Shown: in pieces, positions 37,501-45,961 of the stretch
Position numbering within the stretch: position 1 is the first letter of the stretch
How the letters are laid out: each line of letters opens with the position of its first letter
Origin: Lachnospiraceae bacterium
GTDB lineage: Bacteria; Bacillota; Clostridia; Lachnospirales; Lachnospiraceae
Assembly: GCA_017618195.1 (NCBI GenBank)
Contig: JAFZUW010000053.1
Span: 80,332 to 144,331, forward strand
Direction: 5' to 3'
Length of the DNA stretch: 64,000 nt
Program-made: the position numbers and the translations under genes
Notes under the pieces: generated by a model
Databases searched by the model: none
What the model saw: the letters and a program-made list of their open reading frames with translations, nothing else
Told to the model about the DNA's origin: nothing

Positions 37501-38098
37501 ACTTTACTTTCTTTGCATTTCTCAGAGTACAGTACTCTACTCCGTCATCAATATATGTATCTAAAACTCCAACCACACAAATGGTAGCGCCTTCATCCGG
37601 ATAATCATCCGGGAAAGCGTATTCATCTACCAGGACAAATTCGAACCCGTACGAGCAGCACCCGCTCGGGTCGACGTAAGTTAAAACGTTATCATAGCGG
37701 ATATTATAGTCAGGATACGCTACGCCGTTGTACTCACCGGTTACCCGGATCGTTTTGCCGACATATTGTTCCGAATTACCCCATATTGTAGCAATCATGG
37801 TTGCCGCCATCTCCCTGCTCATCGGAGAAAGATCCACATCAACCGTCTCGTCCATGTCCGCAAGCGGAACATCTCCGCACTCCCATTTGGGATCGGCTTT
37901 TATCGTGGGGGCGTCGGGCGTCGGATCCGTGCCGGCTGCAGGCGTATTATTCTTGGCCTGTTCCTTTTCCAAACCCTCCTGCAATACATCCTGAACGCCG
38001 AAAGATCCTTTTCCTTTGCCGTGCCCGCTGCCGGCGCCGCAGCCCGTCAGCAGCATCACAAAAATCAGCCCGAGCGTCAAACTTAACCGTTTCTTCAT
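37499..38098 (-). CDS. Lipoprotein at the end of the zinc-uptake operon
   Basis: This 199-residue protein has a signal peptide with lipobox LLTGC (Cys20), then a low-complexity Gly/Lys/Pro linker and a C-terminal domain with repeated beta-like stretches (VGKTIRVTGEYNG, FEFVLVDEYA, TICVVGVLDTYIDDG). These resemble an OB-fold of the kind found in membrane-anchored metal-related proteins, but I do not recognise the family. It overlaps znuB by 4 bases, so it is expressed with zinc uptake. A cell-surface zinc handling role is inferred from context only. Confidence 0.75.
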   Translation of the reverse strand: MKKRLSLTLGLIFVMLLTGCGAGSGHGKGKGSFGVQDVLQEGLEKEQAKNNTPAAGTDPTPDAPTIKADPKWECGDVPLADMDETVDVDLSPMSREMAATMIATIWGNSEQYVGKTIRVTGEYNGVAYPDYNIRYDNVLTYVDPSGCCSYGFEFVLVDEYAFPDDYPDEGATICVVGVLDTYIDDGVEYCTLRNAKKVK

Positions 38099-38949
38099 TG
38101 TTGCTTCCCTCCGATCAGAAATCCCGTAATGGTGCAGAGTATGAATGCCGCGGTATCCACCGCTACGATGGTCGATCCGACCGGTGTTCCCGAAAGGATC
38201 GATATGATGAGTCCGGAAAATGCACAGATGACCGACAGCACGACGGAGCAGATCGTTACCGATCGGAAGCTCCGGAATATCCGCATCGCGGACAATGCCG
38301 GGAAGATCACCAGTGCCGAGATCAGGAGCGAACCGACCAGATTCATCGCAAGAACGATGATCACCGCCGTAACAACCGCGACAAGCAGATTGTAGCGGTC
38401 CGCTTTCGTCCCCGTTGCTTTCGAAAAATCTTCGTCAAACGTTACCGCGAAGATTTTATTGTAAAACAGAATAAACACGATCACGACGACTACGGACATG
38501 ATCACGCAAACCCATACTTCCCGCAGCGTCAGCGTCAGGATCGAAATGGATCCGAACAGCGTGCTGCACACGTCCGCCGAAAGGTTCGAGGAGTACGGAA
38601 AGATGTTTAAGATCAGGTATCCGAAGGCAAGCGACGCAACGGAAATCATTGCAACTGCCGCATCACCTTTGATCTTCGCGTTTTGCCCCGTCCGAAGCAG
38701 AAGCACGGCGCTGACGATCGTGACCGGCATTACAAGCAGAATGTCATTGGTCAGATTCATTACGGACGCAATTGCCATAGCGCCGAACGCCACGTGCGAC
38801 AGGCCGTCTCCGATGAAGGAGAATCTCTTTAGAACAAGAGTTACCCCTAAAAGTGAAGAGCACAGCGCGATCAGAACGCCGACGATTATAGCGCGGCGGA
38901 CAAACGGCAGCTGCATATAAAGCATCAGTTTTTCAGCCATTTCGCTCAC
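38095..38949 (-). CDS. znuB: Zinc ABC transporter permease
   Basis: This 284-residue protein has about eight membrane segments and fits the ABC-3 family of zinc/manganese permeases (LPFVRRAIIVGVLIALCSSLLG, FIGDGLSHVAFGAMAIA, NLVGSLLISALVIFPALSA). It forms the channel for ZnuA-delivered metal. It overlaps znuC by 4 bases at its start and the lipoprotein gene at its end. Zinc is preferred over manganese because of the His-rich binding protein and the Zur-like regulator. Confidence 0.92.
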   Translation of the reverse strand: MSEMAEKLMLYMQLPFVRRAIIVGVLIALCSSLLGVTLVLKRFSFIGDGLSHVAFGAMAIASVMNLTNDILLVMPVTIVSAVLLLRTGQNAKIKGDAAVAMISVASLAFGYLILNIFPYSSNLSADVCSTLFGSISILTLTLREVWVCVIMSVVVVIVFILFYNKIFAVTFDEDFSKATGTKADRYNLLVAVVTAVIIVLAMNLVGSLLISALVIFPALSAMRIFRSFRSVTICSVVLSVICAFSGLIISILSGTPVGSTIVAVDTAAFILCTITGFLIGGKQQ

Positions 38950-39659
38950 GTCTCTTCACCCCCTTCTGTCCGGGAAAGGAACAGCCGTCCCGCATCGCTT
39001 CGCAGGTATTCTTCCTTCGTTCCGAAGAATACGTTTCTTCCGACATGAAGAATGTGGCTTGCATATTGCACCGCAGCCGCAATATCATGGCTGATCATGA
39101 TGATCGTGATCCCGTCCCGGTTGAGCCGTTCAATCAGCTCATACATCTCCTTGGTTACCTTCGGATCCAGTCCGGAAACCGGTTCATCGAGAAGCAGAAG
39201 CTTCTGCGTTGCGCAAAGCGCCCTTGCTAAAAGAACTCTCTGCTGCTGGCCGCCGGAAAGCTCCCGGTAACAGCGGTTCGCAAGGTCTGTAATCCCCATG
39301 CGTTCCATATTTTCCTCGCAGCATTTCCGATCCGCCTTGTTATAAAATGGTCTGAGCCCGCACCGGCCCTGACATCCGGAGAGAACAATCTCTCTCACGG
39401 ATGCCGGGAAGTCCTTCTGGACAACCGTCTGCTGGGGCAAATACCCTATTTCGTCTCTTTTCAGCCCGTCACCGACCGAAATCTCACCGCCGAGCGGCTC
39501 CTTCAGATGAAGCAGCGTCTTCATCAGCGTACTTTTGCCGGAACCGTTCTCTCCCACAATGCACAGATAATCACCGGCATTTACCGTAAAGTTAATGCCT
39601 TCCGCCACAACACGGGATTCATACCCTAACGACAAGTCTCGGACCGTGAGCAAAGCCAT
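38946..39659 (-). CDS. znuC: Zinc ABC transporter ATP-binding protein
   Basis: This 237-residue ATPase has Walker A GENGSGKST, signature LSGGQQQRVLLARAL, Walker B LLLLDEPVSGLD and switch His in IMISHDIAAAV. It powers ZnuB. It follows znuA by 11 bases and overlaps znuB, consistent with a single operon. Confidence 0.94.
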   Translation of the reverse strand: MALLTVRDLSLGYESRVVAEGINFTVNAGDYLCIVGENGSGKSTLMKTLLHLKEPLGGEISVGDGLKRDEIGYLPQQTVVQKDFPASVREIVLSGCQGRCGLRPFYNKADRKCCEENMERMGITDLANRCYRELSGGQQQRVLLARALCATQKLLLLDEPVSGLDPKVTKEMYELIERLNRDGITIIMISHDIAAAVQYASHILHVGRNVFFGTKEEYLRSDAGRLFLSRTEGGEET

Positions 39660-39670
39660 GTGAATGCCTC

Positions 39671-40678
39671 CTATTTCAGAGCTTCTTTTAATACGGACAG
39701 GTTCTTCTCCATTACGGAAAGATAGGTCGTTCCGTTCTTAACGTCCTTGGACGTGGTGGACTGCATGGAATCAAGCAGTAGAATCCGCTGATTCTTGTTC
39801 TTCGTGTTCTGAACAATCGTATCGGCGATCCGATGGTCCTTCCCCTCGATTGCGATAACGGCATTCAGGTTCAGTTCGTCCGTCTTTCCGGAAAGGAACG
39901 TAATCGTCTCGAAACTCGCTTCGGACTCCGCGGAACAGCCGACAAATGCGGCGTAATACGTAAGTCCGTAGTCATCCGTCATATAGCGGAACGGGAAACG
40001 GTCTCCGAAGAGAAGCGTCTTTACTGACGCGGCCTCAACCGCCTTTTTGTATTCATTGTCAAGCGCCTTAAGCTTCTCAATATAAGCCGCAGCATTGGTT
40101 TCATAAGTCTTCGCGTTGTCCGGATCAGCCTTCTGAATGCCCTTTGCAATATTGCTTACAAGCTTCTCAGCGTTGCGAAGGGAAAGCCATACGTGCTCAT
40201 CATATTCTTTCTCTTCCTCTTCGTGATCATGCTCATCACCATCCTCATGATCATGATCGTGCTCGTCTTCTTCCTGCATTCCCTCAACGACTTCCTCTTC
40301 CTTTACGGAATCGCCGAGCACGTCGAGCAGATTGATCACAATCATATTCTTGTTTACGGCGTCCTTCAGGGCGTTCTTAACCCATCCGTCCGATTCGCCG
40401 CCGACATAGATAAATACGTCGCAGGTGGAAATCTTCATAATGTCATCGGCCGTGGGCTGATAACTGTGAAGGTCCACGCCGTTGTCTAAAAGCATCGTTA
40501 CTTCGGCTTTGCCCGGGTTGTTGCCGAGAATGTTCATTACCCAGTCATACTCCGGGAAGATCGTCGTTACGATTTTTAATTTGCCGTCTTTTGAGGGGTC
40601 CGCCTTTCCGAAATCGCATGCGCAAAGGCATCCCACCGTCAGGACGACACATATAAACAGTGCTAAAATTTTCTTCAT
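39671..40678 (-). CDS. znuA: Zinc-binding lipoprotein of the ABC transporter
   Basis: This 335-residue cluster A-I binding protein has a signal peptide with lipobox LCAC (Cys21). Metal ligands are expected in DLHSYQPT, DEHVWLS, the GDRFPFRYMTDDYGL region and AIEGKDH. Between about residues 133 and 162 lies a His/Asp/Glu-rich loop (repeats of DHDHE and DEHDH) typical of zinc rather than manganese carriers. GGAGG lies 9 bases before the start. It opens znuA-znuC-znuB-lipoprotein, after a 244-base gap from the upstream small gene. Confidence 0.94.
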   Translation of the reverse strand: MKKILALFICVVLTVGCLCACDFGKADPSKDGKLKIVTTIFPEYDWVMNILGNNPGKAEVTMLLDNGVDLHSYQPTADDIMKISTCDVFIYVGGESDGWVKNALKDAVNKNMIVINLLDVLGDSVKEEEVVEGMQEEDEHDHDHEDGDEHDHEEEEKEYDEHVWLSLRNAEKLVSNIAKGIQKADPDNAKTYETNAAAYIEKLKALDNEYKKAVEAASVKTLLFGDRFPFRYMTDDYGLTYYAAFVGCSAESEASFETITFLSGKTDELNLNAVIAIEGKDHRIADTIVQNTKNKNQRILLLDSMQSTTSKDVKNGTTYLSVMEKNLSVLKEALK

Positions 40679-40922
40679 TTATTAAAAACCTCCGTTACAG
40701 GGCATTGAACGGCCGAATCGGACACAAGTGGTTTGTTCGGGTAGTTGGCGTTTCGCTCCGACTCATGCTTCCGATTGTCAGATTAATTCATTGCTTTCGG
40801 AAAATGCCGTGTTTTCAATGCCTGCGTGAATATGTAATTGTTCTCTTTTTTGCGAGATTGTTCCATATAAAGGACGCCCGCGCATTTCATTTTCGGTGCT
40901 GAGCCTCCTTTCAGACGGCCTG

Positions 40923-41234
40923 TCAATCGTTCATCCGAACTTTCTTTGAAACCAGAGAGTCTTGCGAAATATTTAAAAGCTTAGTGCTTTTCGCAAGAAC
41001 AACGAGAAAAAAGGAAATCATGACGGAAATCTGCGGCAGGATGGATCCGCCCACCTGGCGCAGAATATTGGCGCACTCTTTAATGCACTCGCAGATCGGG
41101 CAATCACCATCGGGACAGTTATGCCCCGACTCGGATGCCACATAAAATGCGGAGCCGAAAGTAATAAGAATGAGGAATAAGCCGATCATTACGGCCGCAT
41201 TTTTCTTTATGTTATTACGATTCCGACTGTTCAT
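40923..41234 (-). CDS. Small Cys-rich membrane protein between fur and znuA
   Basis: This 103-residue protein has two predicted membrane segments (about residues 12-32 and 66-82) around an outside loop HNCPDGDCPICECIKECAN with five cysteines and one His. I do not recognise a named family. AAAGGAGG supports ATG 41234 rather than the upstream in-frame ATG codons. It follows the Fur-family gene by 38 bases and precedes the zinc transporter, so metal binding at the membrane face is a reasonable guess, no more. Confidence 0.7.
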   Translation of the reverse strand: MNSRNRNNIKKNAAVMIGLFLILITFGSAFYVASESGHNCPDGDCPICECIKECANILRQVGGSILPQISVMISFFLVVLAKSTKLLNISQDSLVSKKVRMND

Positions 41235-41272
41235 GCTCATTCCTCCTTTCATTGTTTATCTCAATAGGTAGA

Positions 41273-41686
41273 TTACCGGCACTCTTCACATAATCCGTAG
41301 AATACCGTGCGTTTCGGATCCAGCTGAAATCCGTGCTGCTCGGAAAGAAATGTGCGGAAGCTGTCGAGCTGTTCGCCGTGCAGATGGATCAATCTGCCGC
41401 ATTTTTCACATTTGCAGTGAAAACAGGCTGTGTGTCCTTCGTGGTTTTCCGTTCCGACATATTCAAAGCAGGCCGGACTGTTCTTATCTATCGTATATTT
41501 GTTTATGATTCCGTCGTCCACAAGGCTTTCCAGCTGACGGTAGATCGTCGACTGCCCGATTTCCGTACCCTGTTCGCGGAAGTGCGCGGTCACGTCGCCT
41601 GCCGTAACATGAACCCCGGGAACAGTCGAAAGATACTCGATAATCCTTTCCCTCTGCTTCGTCTTATATTTGGATACGGAATTCAT
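41273..41686 (-). CDS. zur: Fur-family metalloregulator, probably Zur
   Basis: This 137-residue regulator has the Fur winged helix (AGDVTAHF, STIYRQLESLVDDGII) and a C-terminal metal domain with two CxxC pairs (CKCEKCGRL and CEECR) that hold structural zinc. The His/Cys sensor region is HEGHTACFHCKC. AAGGAGAG precedes the ATG. Position before zinc uptake genes argues for a zinc sensor, though sequence alone does not exclude PerR or Fur. It has a perfect consensus promoter. Confidence 0.85.
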   Translation of the reverse strand: MNSVSKYKTKQRERIIEYLSTVPGVHVTAGDVTAHFREQGTEIGQSTIYRQLESLVDDGIINKYTIDKNSPACFEYVGTENHEGHTACFHCKCEKCGRLIHLHGEQLDSFRTFLSEQHGFQLDPKRTVFYGLCEECR

Positions 41687-41722
41687 CCCAACTCTCCTTC
41701 ATCAATCTGAAAACCGTTCTCA

Positions 41723-41751
41723 ATTATAGCGCTTACAACGGCGTCTGTCAA
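41723..41751 (-). promoter_or_regulatory. Consensus promoter for the Fur-family gene
   Basis: On the minus strand TTGACA (41751-41746), 17 bases and TATAAT (41728-41723), about 35 bases before the start codon. No clear Zur box was found by eye. Confidence 0.8.
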
Positions 41752-41898
41752 CGAATCAACCCGCCGTTTTCCGTGATTTCACAATTATTTCAGCCGTTTT
41801 ATCATGAAACCGCAGCCTTCCGTTTCCCCTGAGCGGCTTATTTGAGTCAACAAATGCTTCGCCATACTCTCCGGTTTCCGGGTCGTTTTACGGAAATG

Positions 41899-41949
41899 AA
41901 AAAAGCGGAATTCATCCCGCCCTTTCCGGTGCGTAATGATATTCCGCTG
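41899..41949 (-). terminator. Terminator after tRNA-Arg
   Basis: On the minus strand AGCGGAAT-A-TCAT pairs with ATGAATTCCGCT around a loop of about 20 bases and is followed by TTTTTTC. It lies about 10 bases after the tRNA. Confidence 0.75.
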
Positions 41950-41959
41950 ACTCTTCAGG

Positions 41960-42033
41960 CGTCCGCGAGGTGATTCGAACACCCGACCTACCGCTTAGGA
42001 GGCGGTCGCTCTATCCATCTGAGCTACGCAGAC
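41960..42033 (-). tRNA. tRNA-Arg (anticodon CCT)
   Basis: The minus strand gives acceptor arms GTCTGCG and CGCGGAC, a D-arm with TAGCTCAGATGGATAGAGC, an anticodon loop CTCCTAA on the stem ACCGC/GCGGT, and a T-arm with GTTCGAATC. Discriminator G; CCA is not encoded. It has its own promoter and terminator. Confidence 0.95.
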
Positions 42034-42067
42034 TGATTGATTGTTCCGCTTGCGCGAGACCTTTTTT

Positions 42068-42096
42068 ATCCTAACCCATTCTTCCGCTCTTGTCAA
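42068..42096 (-). promoter_or_regulatory. Promoter for tRNA-Arg
   Basis: On the minus strand TTGACA (42096-42091), 17 bases and TAGGAT (42073-42068). Confidence 0.65.
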
Positions 42097-42120
42097 TTGC
42101 GAAAGTCGGGGGCCGGAGTC

Positions 42121-43005
42121 TTATTTGTCGAATTCGACCCTGCCCTGAAGCCATACGACACCGCGGAAACGACGCCCTTTCTCGGGAACGCCGAGCAGGT
42201 TGGCTGCATTGACGCAGAGGTCAAATACGATGTGGTTGCAGTAGATTCCCATGACGAGAACCTTTTCCTTCGTAAACGTGTTTATCCGTTCCTCGACCGA
42301 AAGAATGATTCCGACGATCCGGTACACTTCGCTCTCCATTCCGTACGGAGCGAACGACGTGTCGACGATGGAGAAAATATCCTCTTCCTTCATCCGGTCG
42401 TTGACCGTTGTATAAACGTCCATCTCTCTGGTCGTCAGATTCTCGATTGCCTCCTGATCGCCTTTCTTCGCGGCGGCGATCATTTTGGCATACTGTTTGG
42501 TTTCTTCGCTCGCGTTCTCAACATCCTGAGCCGTCTTCATCGTCGGGAACAGGATCGTTCCTTCAGACGCCAGAGCCGAAAGTTTGTAAGGACAATGAAC
42601 CGATGTTTCTCCGCGCTTGTTGTTCCGAAGAAAATCTACCGCGTTCTGCAGATGGAATATAAGCGACATTCCGATCCGATAATCGTCGCCGAGTGCTCCG
42701 TAGGAATCGTTCTCACTTTTCTTCTCAATGAAAAGTTCCTCATCGCTCGTCACCATCCGCGGAGTCAGAAACGGAAAATAGTGATCCATGTGAAAATGGT
42801 CCGTTTCATCGACCTGACCGCGAACCGTGATGCCGAGTCCGGGAGCAACCTCGCAGGAATACTCCGCATACTGGTCGTCGGAAGTCTGCGAAATCGAAAT
42901 CATTGATTTTCTGTCTGCATAACGGATTATCTTATTAAGTAACTCTTCTTCTTTTTCTTTCGTATTGATGTTGCTGAATCCTATGCTCTTCAAGTAACTG
43001 TGCAT
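42121..43005 (-). CDS. DUF3881 family protein
   Basis: This 294-residue soluble protein matches DUF3881, a family I know mainly from Lachnospiraceae, with the N-terminus MHSYLKSIGFSNINTKEKEE and a conserved-looking middle DDYRIGMSLIFHLQNAVD. It has no catalytic motif that I can see, no signal peptide and no membrane segment. The Shine-Dalgarno sequence (AGAGGT) is further from the start than usual. It lies between DUF4446 and tRNA-Arg. Function unknown. Confidence 0.8.
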   Translation of the reverse strand: MHSYLKSIGFSNINTKEKEEELLNKIIRYADRKSMISISQTSDDQYAEYSCEVAPGLGITVRGQVDETDHFHMDHYFPFLTPRMVTSDEELFIEKKSENDSYGALGDDYRIGMSLIFHLQNAVDFLRNNKRGETSVHCPYKLSALASEGTILFPTMKTAQDVENASEETKQYAKMIAAAKKGDQEAIENLTTREMDVYTTVNDRMKEEDIFSIVDTSFAPYGMESEVYRIVGIILSVEERINTFTKEKVLVMGIYCNHIVFDLCVNAANLLGVPEKGRRFRGVVWLQGRVEFDK

Positions 43006-43122
43006 TGTTCTGTAAAGACCTCTTAAAAATATAACGCGTTATTTTTATATTTTCTTTCGTTTGTTTTTTGATTCTCCGATCAAGAACTCGAATTGCGTTT
43101 TCAATATCTGCTGTGAGAGACC

Positions 43123-43674
43123 CTACATCGACTGGATGGTTTCGATGGAGCTCATTGCCTCATCAAGAACCTGTCTTTCCTCCTCGGAGAGGATTACGAA
43201 GGTGTTTCCTTTGATAACTTCCTTCACGTAGGTGTAACAGCCTTCCCGGTTGTGCATACTCGTCATGATGAAACCGTCGTTGTCATCATTCAGGAGGCAG
43301 AGACTGTAACTCAGCTTTCCGCCCATCTCGGCAAATGCATCGTAACGGTGAATTGCGATTTTCTTGAAGGACGTGTCCTTGGCATCCTCGAGAAGCTTCA
43401 CACGGTCAATCGTGTCATCGATCCGCTCGCCGAGCGTGTCGATCTGTTTGAAGCGGTTGAGAATCCGTTCCTCGAGACTCTTTCCGGAACTGCCTCTCAT
43501 GAAATCGCGGTAGCGTTCCTTCAGCTGGTTATATTTCATAACCATAATCATATTGAAGAAGATCAGGCCGAGCAGCAGTACAAGAACTGCGATCAGCATG
43601 TACTCTCCGTTAATGCCGAGATCTTCAAACAAAGCCAGGAAAGGCAGTTTGATATTCGTAATCATACTTAACAT
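43123..43674 (-). CDS. DUF4446 family membrane protein
   Basis: This 183-residue protein has one N-terminal membrane segment (about residues 25-46), a coiled-coil-like charged stretch and a C-terminal domain with FKKIAIHRYDAFAEMGGKLSYSLCLL, the hallmark of DUF4446. These genes are commonly next to parB near the origin in Clostridia. Function unknown. The 5' side faces the tandem repeat array. Confidence 0.85.
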   Translation of the reverse strand: MLSMITNIKLPFLALFEDLGINGEYMLIAVLVLLLGLIFFNMIMVMKYNQLKERYRDFMRGSSGKSLEERILNRFKQIDTLGERIDDTIDRVKLLEDAKDTSFKKIAIHRYDAFAEMGGKLSYSLCLLNDDNDGFIMTSMHNREGCYTYVKEVIKGNTFVILSEEERQVLDEAMSSIETIQSM

Positions 43675-43714
43675 ATATTCCTCCCAATTGTTTCGGGTTC
43701 TGTATTCGTTATCT

Positions 43715-43988
43715 TCATGCCGGTTCGTAGTAGGCCGAACTTCCCAGTCGTCTTGTCCTAGTCGCGGGTTCCGTTATAGGCCGAACTCACGGTATTTTTA
43801 TCCGGGTCGAGGGATTCCGTAAGAGACTCAAACTCACGGGCGTGCTACCTGGGTCGAGGGATTCGTAAGAGATTCAAACTCACGGGCGTGCTACCTGGGT
43901 CGAGGGATTCGTAAGAGATTCAAACTCACGGGCGTGCCACCCGGGTCGAGGGATTCGTAAGTAACTCAAACTCACGATCGTCCTATCC
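43715..43988. repeat. 46-bp tandem repeat array between parB and DUF4446
   Basis: Four close copies of a 46-bp unit run head to tail: 43804-43850 (47 bp, one extra C), 43851-43896, 43897-43942 and 43943-43988. Each begins GGGTCGAGGGATTC and ends near GTGCTACCT or a variant. Two more degraded copies precede them (about 43715-43803), sharing GTTCG/GGGTTCCGT and CCGAACT. Each unit can fold as CGTAAGAGATTCAAACTCACG. No open frame runs through the array. It fills the whole space between the two genes. Confidence 0.85.
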
Positions 43989-44007
43989 GGTGCGAAGTCT
44001 TCAGGCC

Positions 44008-44901
44008 TTACAAATCCTTTACTCCTAGCAGATCCATCAGTCTCTCGAAATCATCCACCGAGTAGTAATCAATCTCAATCTTTCCGCCGGCTTTTCCTTT
44101 GCGGGTAATGGAAACCTTTGTTCCGAGACATCTCTTCAGAGCCGTTTCATAATGCTTGTAAGCGGCATCTTCCGCATGGTTCTTCGCTGCCGGAGCCTTC
44201 TTCGGGGCGGGCGTAAGAAGCTTCTTAACATAAGCCTCCGTCTCTCTGGTGCTCATGCCGTCCGCTACGACCTTCTGTGCGGCGGCCGCCTGAGTTGTGC
44301 CGTCCTCGATTGCAAGAAGCGCACGTGCCTGTCCGGCATAGATTGTTCCGTCAATCAGCATCTGCTGAACGACTTTGTCAAGCTTCAGCAGGCGGAGGGA
44401 ATTGGTTACCGCAACGCGGCTCTTTCCGATTCTCTTAGCGACTTCGTCCTGAGTCAGGTTATATTCTTTGATCAGTTTCTGGTAAGCGACCGACTCCTCG
44501 ACAGCGTTCAGATTCTCGCGCTGCAGGTTCTCGATCAATGCAATCTCATATAATTCGCGGGCCTCGTAATTCTTTACAAGGACCGGAACTTCCTTCAAAC
44601 CGGCAATGTGAGCCGCTCTCCAACGGCGCTCACCAGCTATGATTTCGTAAAAGTCTCCTTTTTCGTGTACGATCAGCGGCTGGATAATGCCGTGTTCCTT
44701 AATGGATGCCGCCAATTCATTCAAAGCAGTCTCGTCAAAGTGGCGGCGCGGCTGGTCACGGTTCGGTTCCACCTTCCCGATTGGGAGCATTGTTTCACGT
44801 GAAACCTTGTCGTCCTTCCGCTGAATATATTCGTTCATCTCAAGATCAAGCTTATTGGAAATCAATGATTCCAAGCCTTTTCCGAGTCCCTTCTTAGCCA
44901 T
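44008..44901 (-). CDS. parB: Chromosome partitioning protein ParB
   Basis: This 297-residue protein begins MAKKGLGKGLESLISN, has the CTPase/ParB box with GERRWRAAHIAGL, and a helix-turn-helix (LTQDEVAKRIGKSRVAVTNSLRLL) that binds parS. The C-terminal dimer domain follows a Lys/Ala-rich linker. It spreads from parS and recruits SMC for origin segregation. It follows parA by 58 bases. A parS-like site lies inside its own coding sequence near the N-terminus. Confidence 0.96.
   Translation of the reverse strand: MAKKGLGKGLESLISNKLDLEMNEYIQRKDDKVSRETMLPIGKVEPNRDQPRRHFDETALNELAASIKEHGIIQPLIVHEKGDFYEIIAGERRWRAAHIAGLKEVPVLVKNYEARELYEIALIENLQRENLNAVEESVAYQKLIKEYNLTQDEVAKRIGKSRVAVTNSLRLLKLDKVVQQMLIDGTIYAGQARALLAIEDGTTQAAAAQKVVADGMSTRETEAYVKKLLTPAPKKAPAAKNHAEDAAYKHYETALKRCLGTKVSITRKGKAGGKIEIDYYSVDDFERLMDLLGVKDL
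44791..44806. other. parS-like site inside parB
   Basis: TGTTTCACGTGAAACC differs from the consensus parS palindrome only at the last base. On the coding strand it encodes VSRETML near residue 32-38 of ParB, so the site is embedded in the gene for its own binding protein. Confidence 0.85.
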
Positions 44902-44959
44902 GGTAAACCTCCGTTAGTGCCTTCCGGCGTTGACTGAATCCGAATGAGTGCGTGCGTCG

Positions 44960-45757
44960 TTAACGCTTCTTTTTCTTTCTGATATGAATCTTGCGGCCGT
45001 CATTCGTCAGAATTTCGCGGGCGAAATTCCGATAGGCTTCCGCCCCGGCCGATCTGCTGTCATATTTTGTAATCGGCTCGCCGTAGCTCGGGGCTTCGGA
45101 AAGTCGAACCGAACGAGGTATGACCGTCTTAAAAATATGCTCACGAAGCGTCTGGCGCACGTTCTGAATGACCTGGGCGGACAATCTGGTACGTCCGTCG
45201 AACATCGTAAACAAAATGCCGCCGAAGGAAAGCCGGTCGTTAAGTCTTGTACGAACCATGTGAACCGTTTCGAGAAGCTGTGACAGTCCTTCCAAAGCGT
45301 AGAACTCACACTGTAACGGGCAGATCATCGTGTCTGCGGCACACAATCCGTTCAGAACAAGAATGTTGAGAGACGGCGGGCAGTCGATGATAATATAGTC
45401 GTATTGTTCGGAAACCGACTCAAGTTCTTTTCTGAGAATATACTCGCGGTTGTCTGCGGCAAGAAGCTCTGCTTCCGCTCCGGCAAGATCAACCGTGGAC
45501 GGTACAACATCGAGCCCTTCAAATGCGGTCTTGGTAATCGCGTCCTTTAAAGTACTTTCGCCGATCAGGACCCCGTAAGTGTTGGCCCTGTCGCGATTCT
45601 TTTCGATCCCGAGGCCGCTTGTGGCGTTACCCTGCGGATCGATGTCAACGAGAAGCACGTTCATGCTGAATTCCGCAAGACAGGCTGCCAGATTCACTGC
45701 GGTCGTCGTCTTTCCGACGCCGCCTTTTTGGTTGGAAATTGCAATAATCTTAGCCAT
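44960..45757 (-). CDS. parA: Chromosome partitioning ATPase ParA (Soj)
   Basis: This 265-residue ATPase starts MAKIIAISNQKGGVGKTTTA, the deviant Walker A of ParA/MinD proteins, followed by VDIDPQGNATSGLG and DYIIIDCPPSL. It drives segregation with ParB and tunes DnaA in Bacillus. ATG 45757 with GAAGGGAT is preferred over the upstream frame start 45781. It is the gene after rsmG, with a parS site between. Confidence 0.96.
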   Translation of the reverse strand: MAKIIAISNQKGGVGKTTTAVNLAACLAEFSMNVLLVDIDPQGNATSGLGIEKNRDRANTYGVLIGESTLKDAITKTAFEGLDVVPSTVDLAGAEAELLAADNREYILRKELESVSEQYDYIIIDCPPSLNILVLNGLCAADTMICPLQCEFYALEGLSQLLETVHMVRTRLNDRLSFGGILFTMFDGRTRLSAQVIQNVRQTLREHIFKTVIPRSVRLSEAPSYGEPITKYDSRSAGAEAYRNFAREILTNDGRKIHIRKKKKR

Positions 45758-45961
45758 TTTATCCCTTCCGCGATGCTTCAATAGACAGGAAGCATCGATC
45801 TTTCCCGTATTCCGGCACCCGTCTCCCCGTATTTCAAGGGTGCAATCGAAAGTATATCATATTTCAAACAAAACTTCCACACAAATCCGAAAAATCACAA
45901 AAATATCATGTTCCACTGTTCCGTGCTGTGAGAACTGCAATCAACAGACAAAAAACAAGGA

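Noticed and set aside
40783-40890. 35-codon frame between the small Cys-rich gene and znuA (minus strand)
   Set aside because: GGAGG lies 12 bases before its ATG, too far for good initiation. The peptide has no recognisable feature, so it is not listed as a gene.
43021-43122. Terminator for DUF4446 at the palindrome around TAACGCGTTA
   Set aside because: The palindrome is AT-rich and short, and the following T-run is poor. Evidence is too weak to call it.
43804-43988. CRISPR array
   Set aside because: Units are contiguous without variable spacers, and no cas genes are near.
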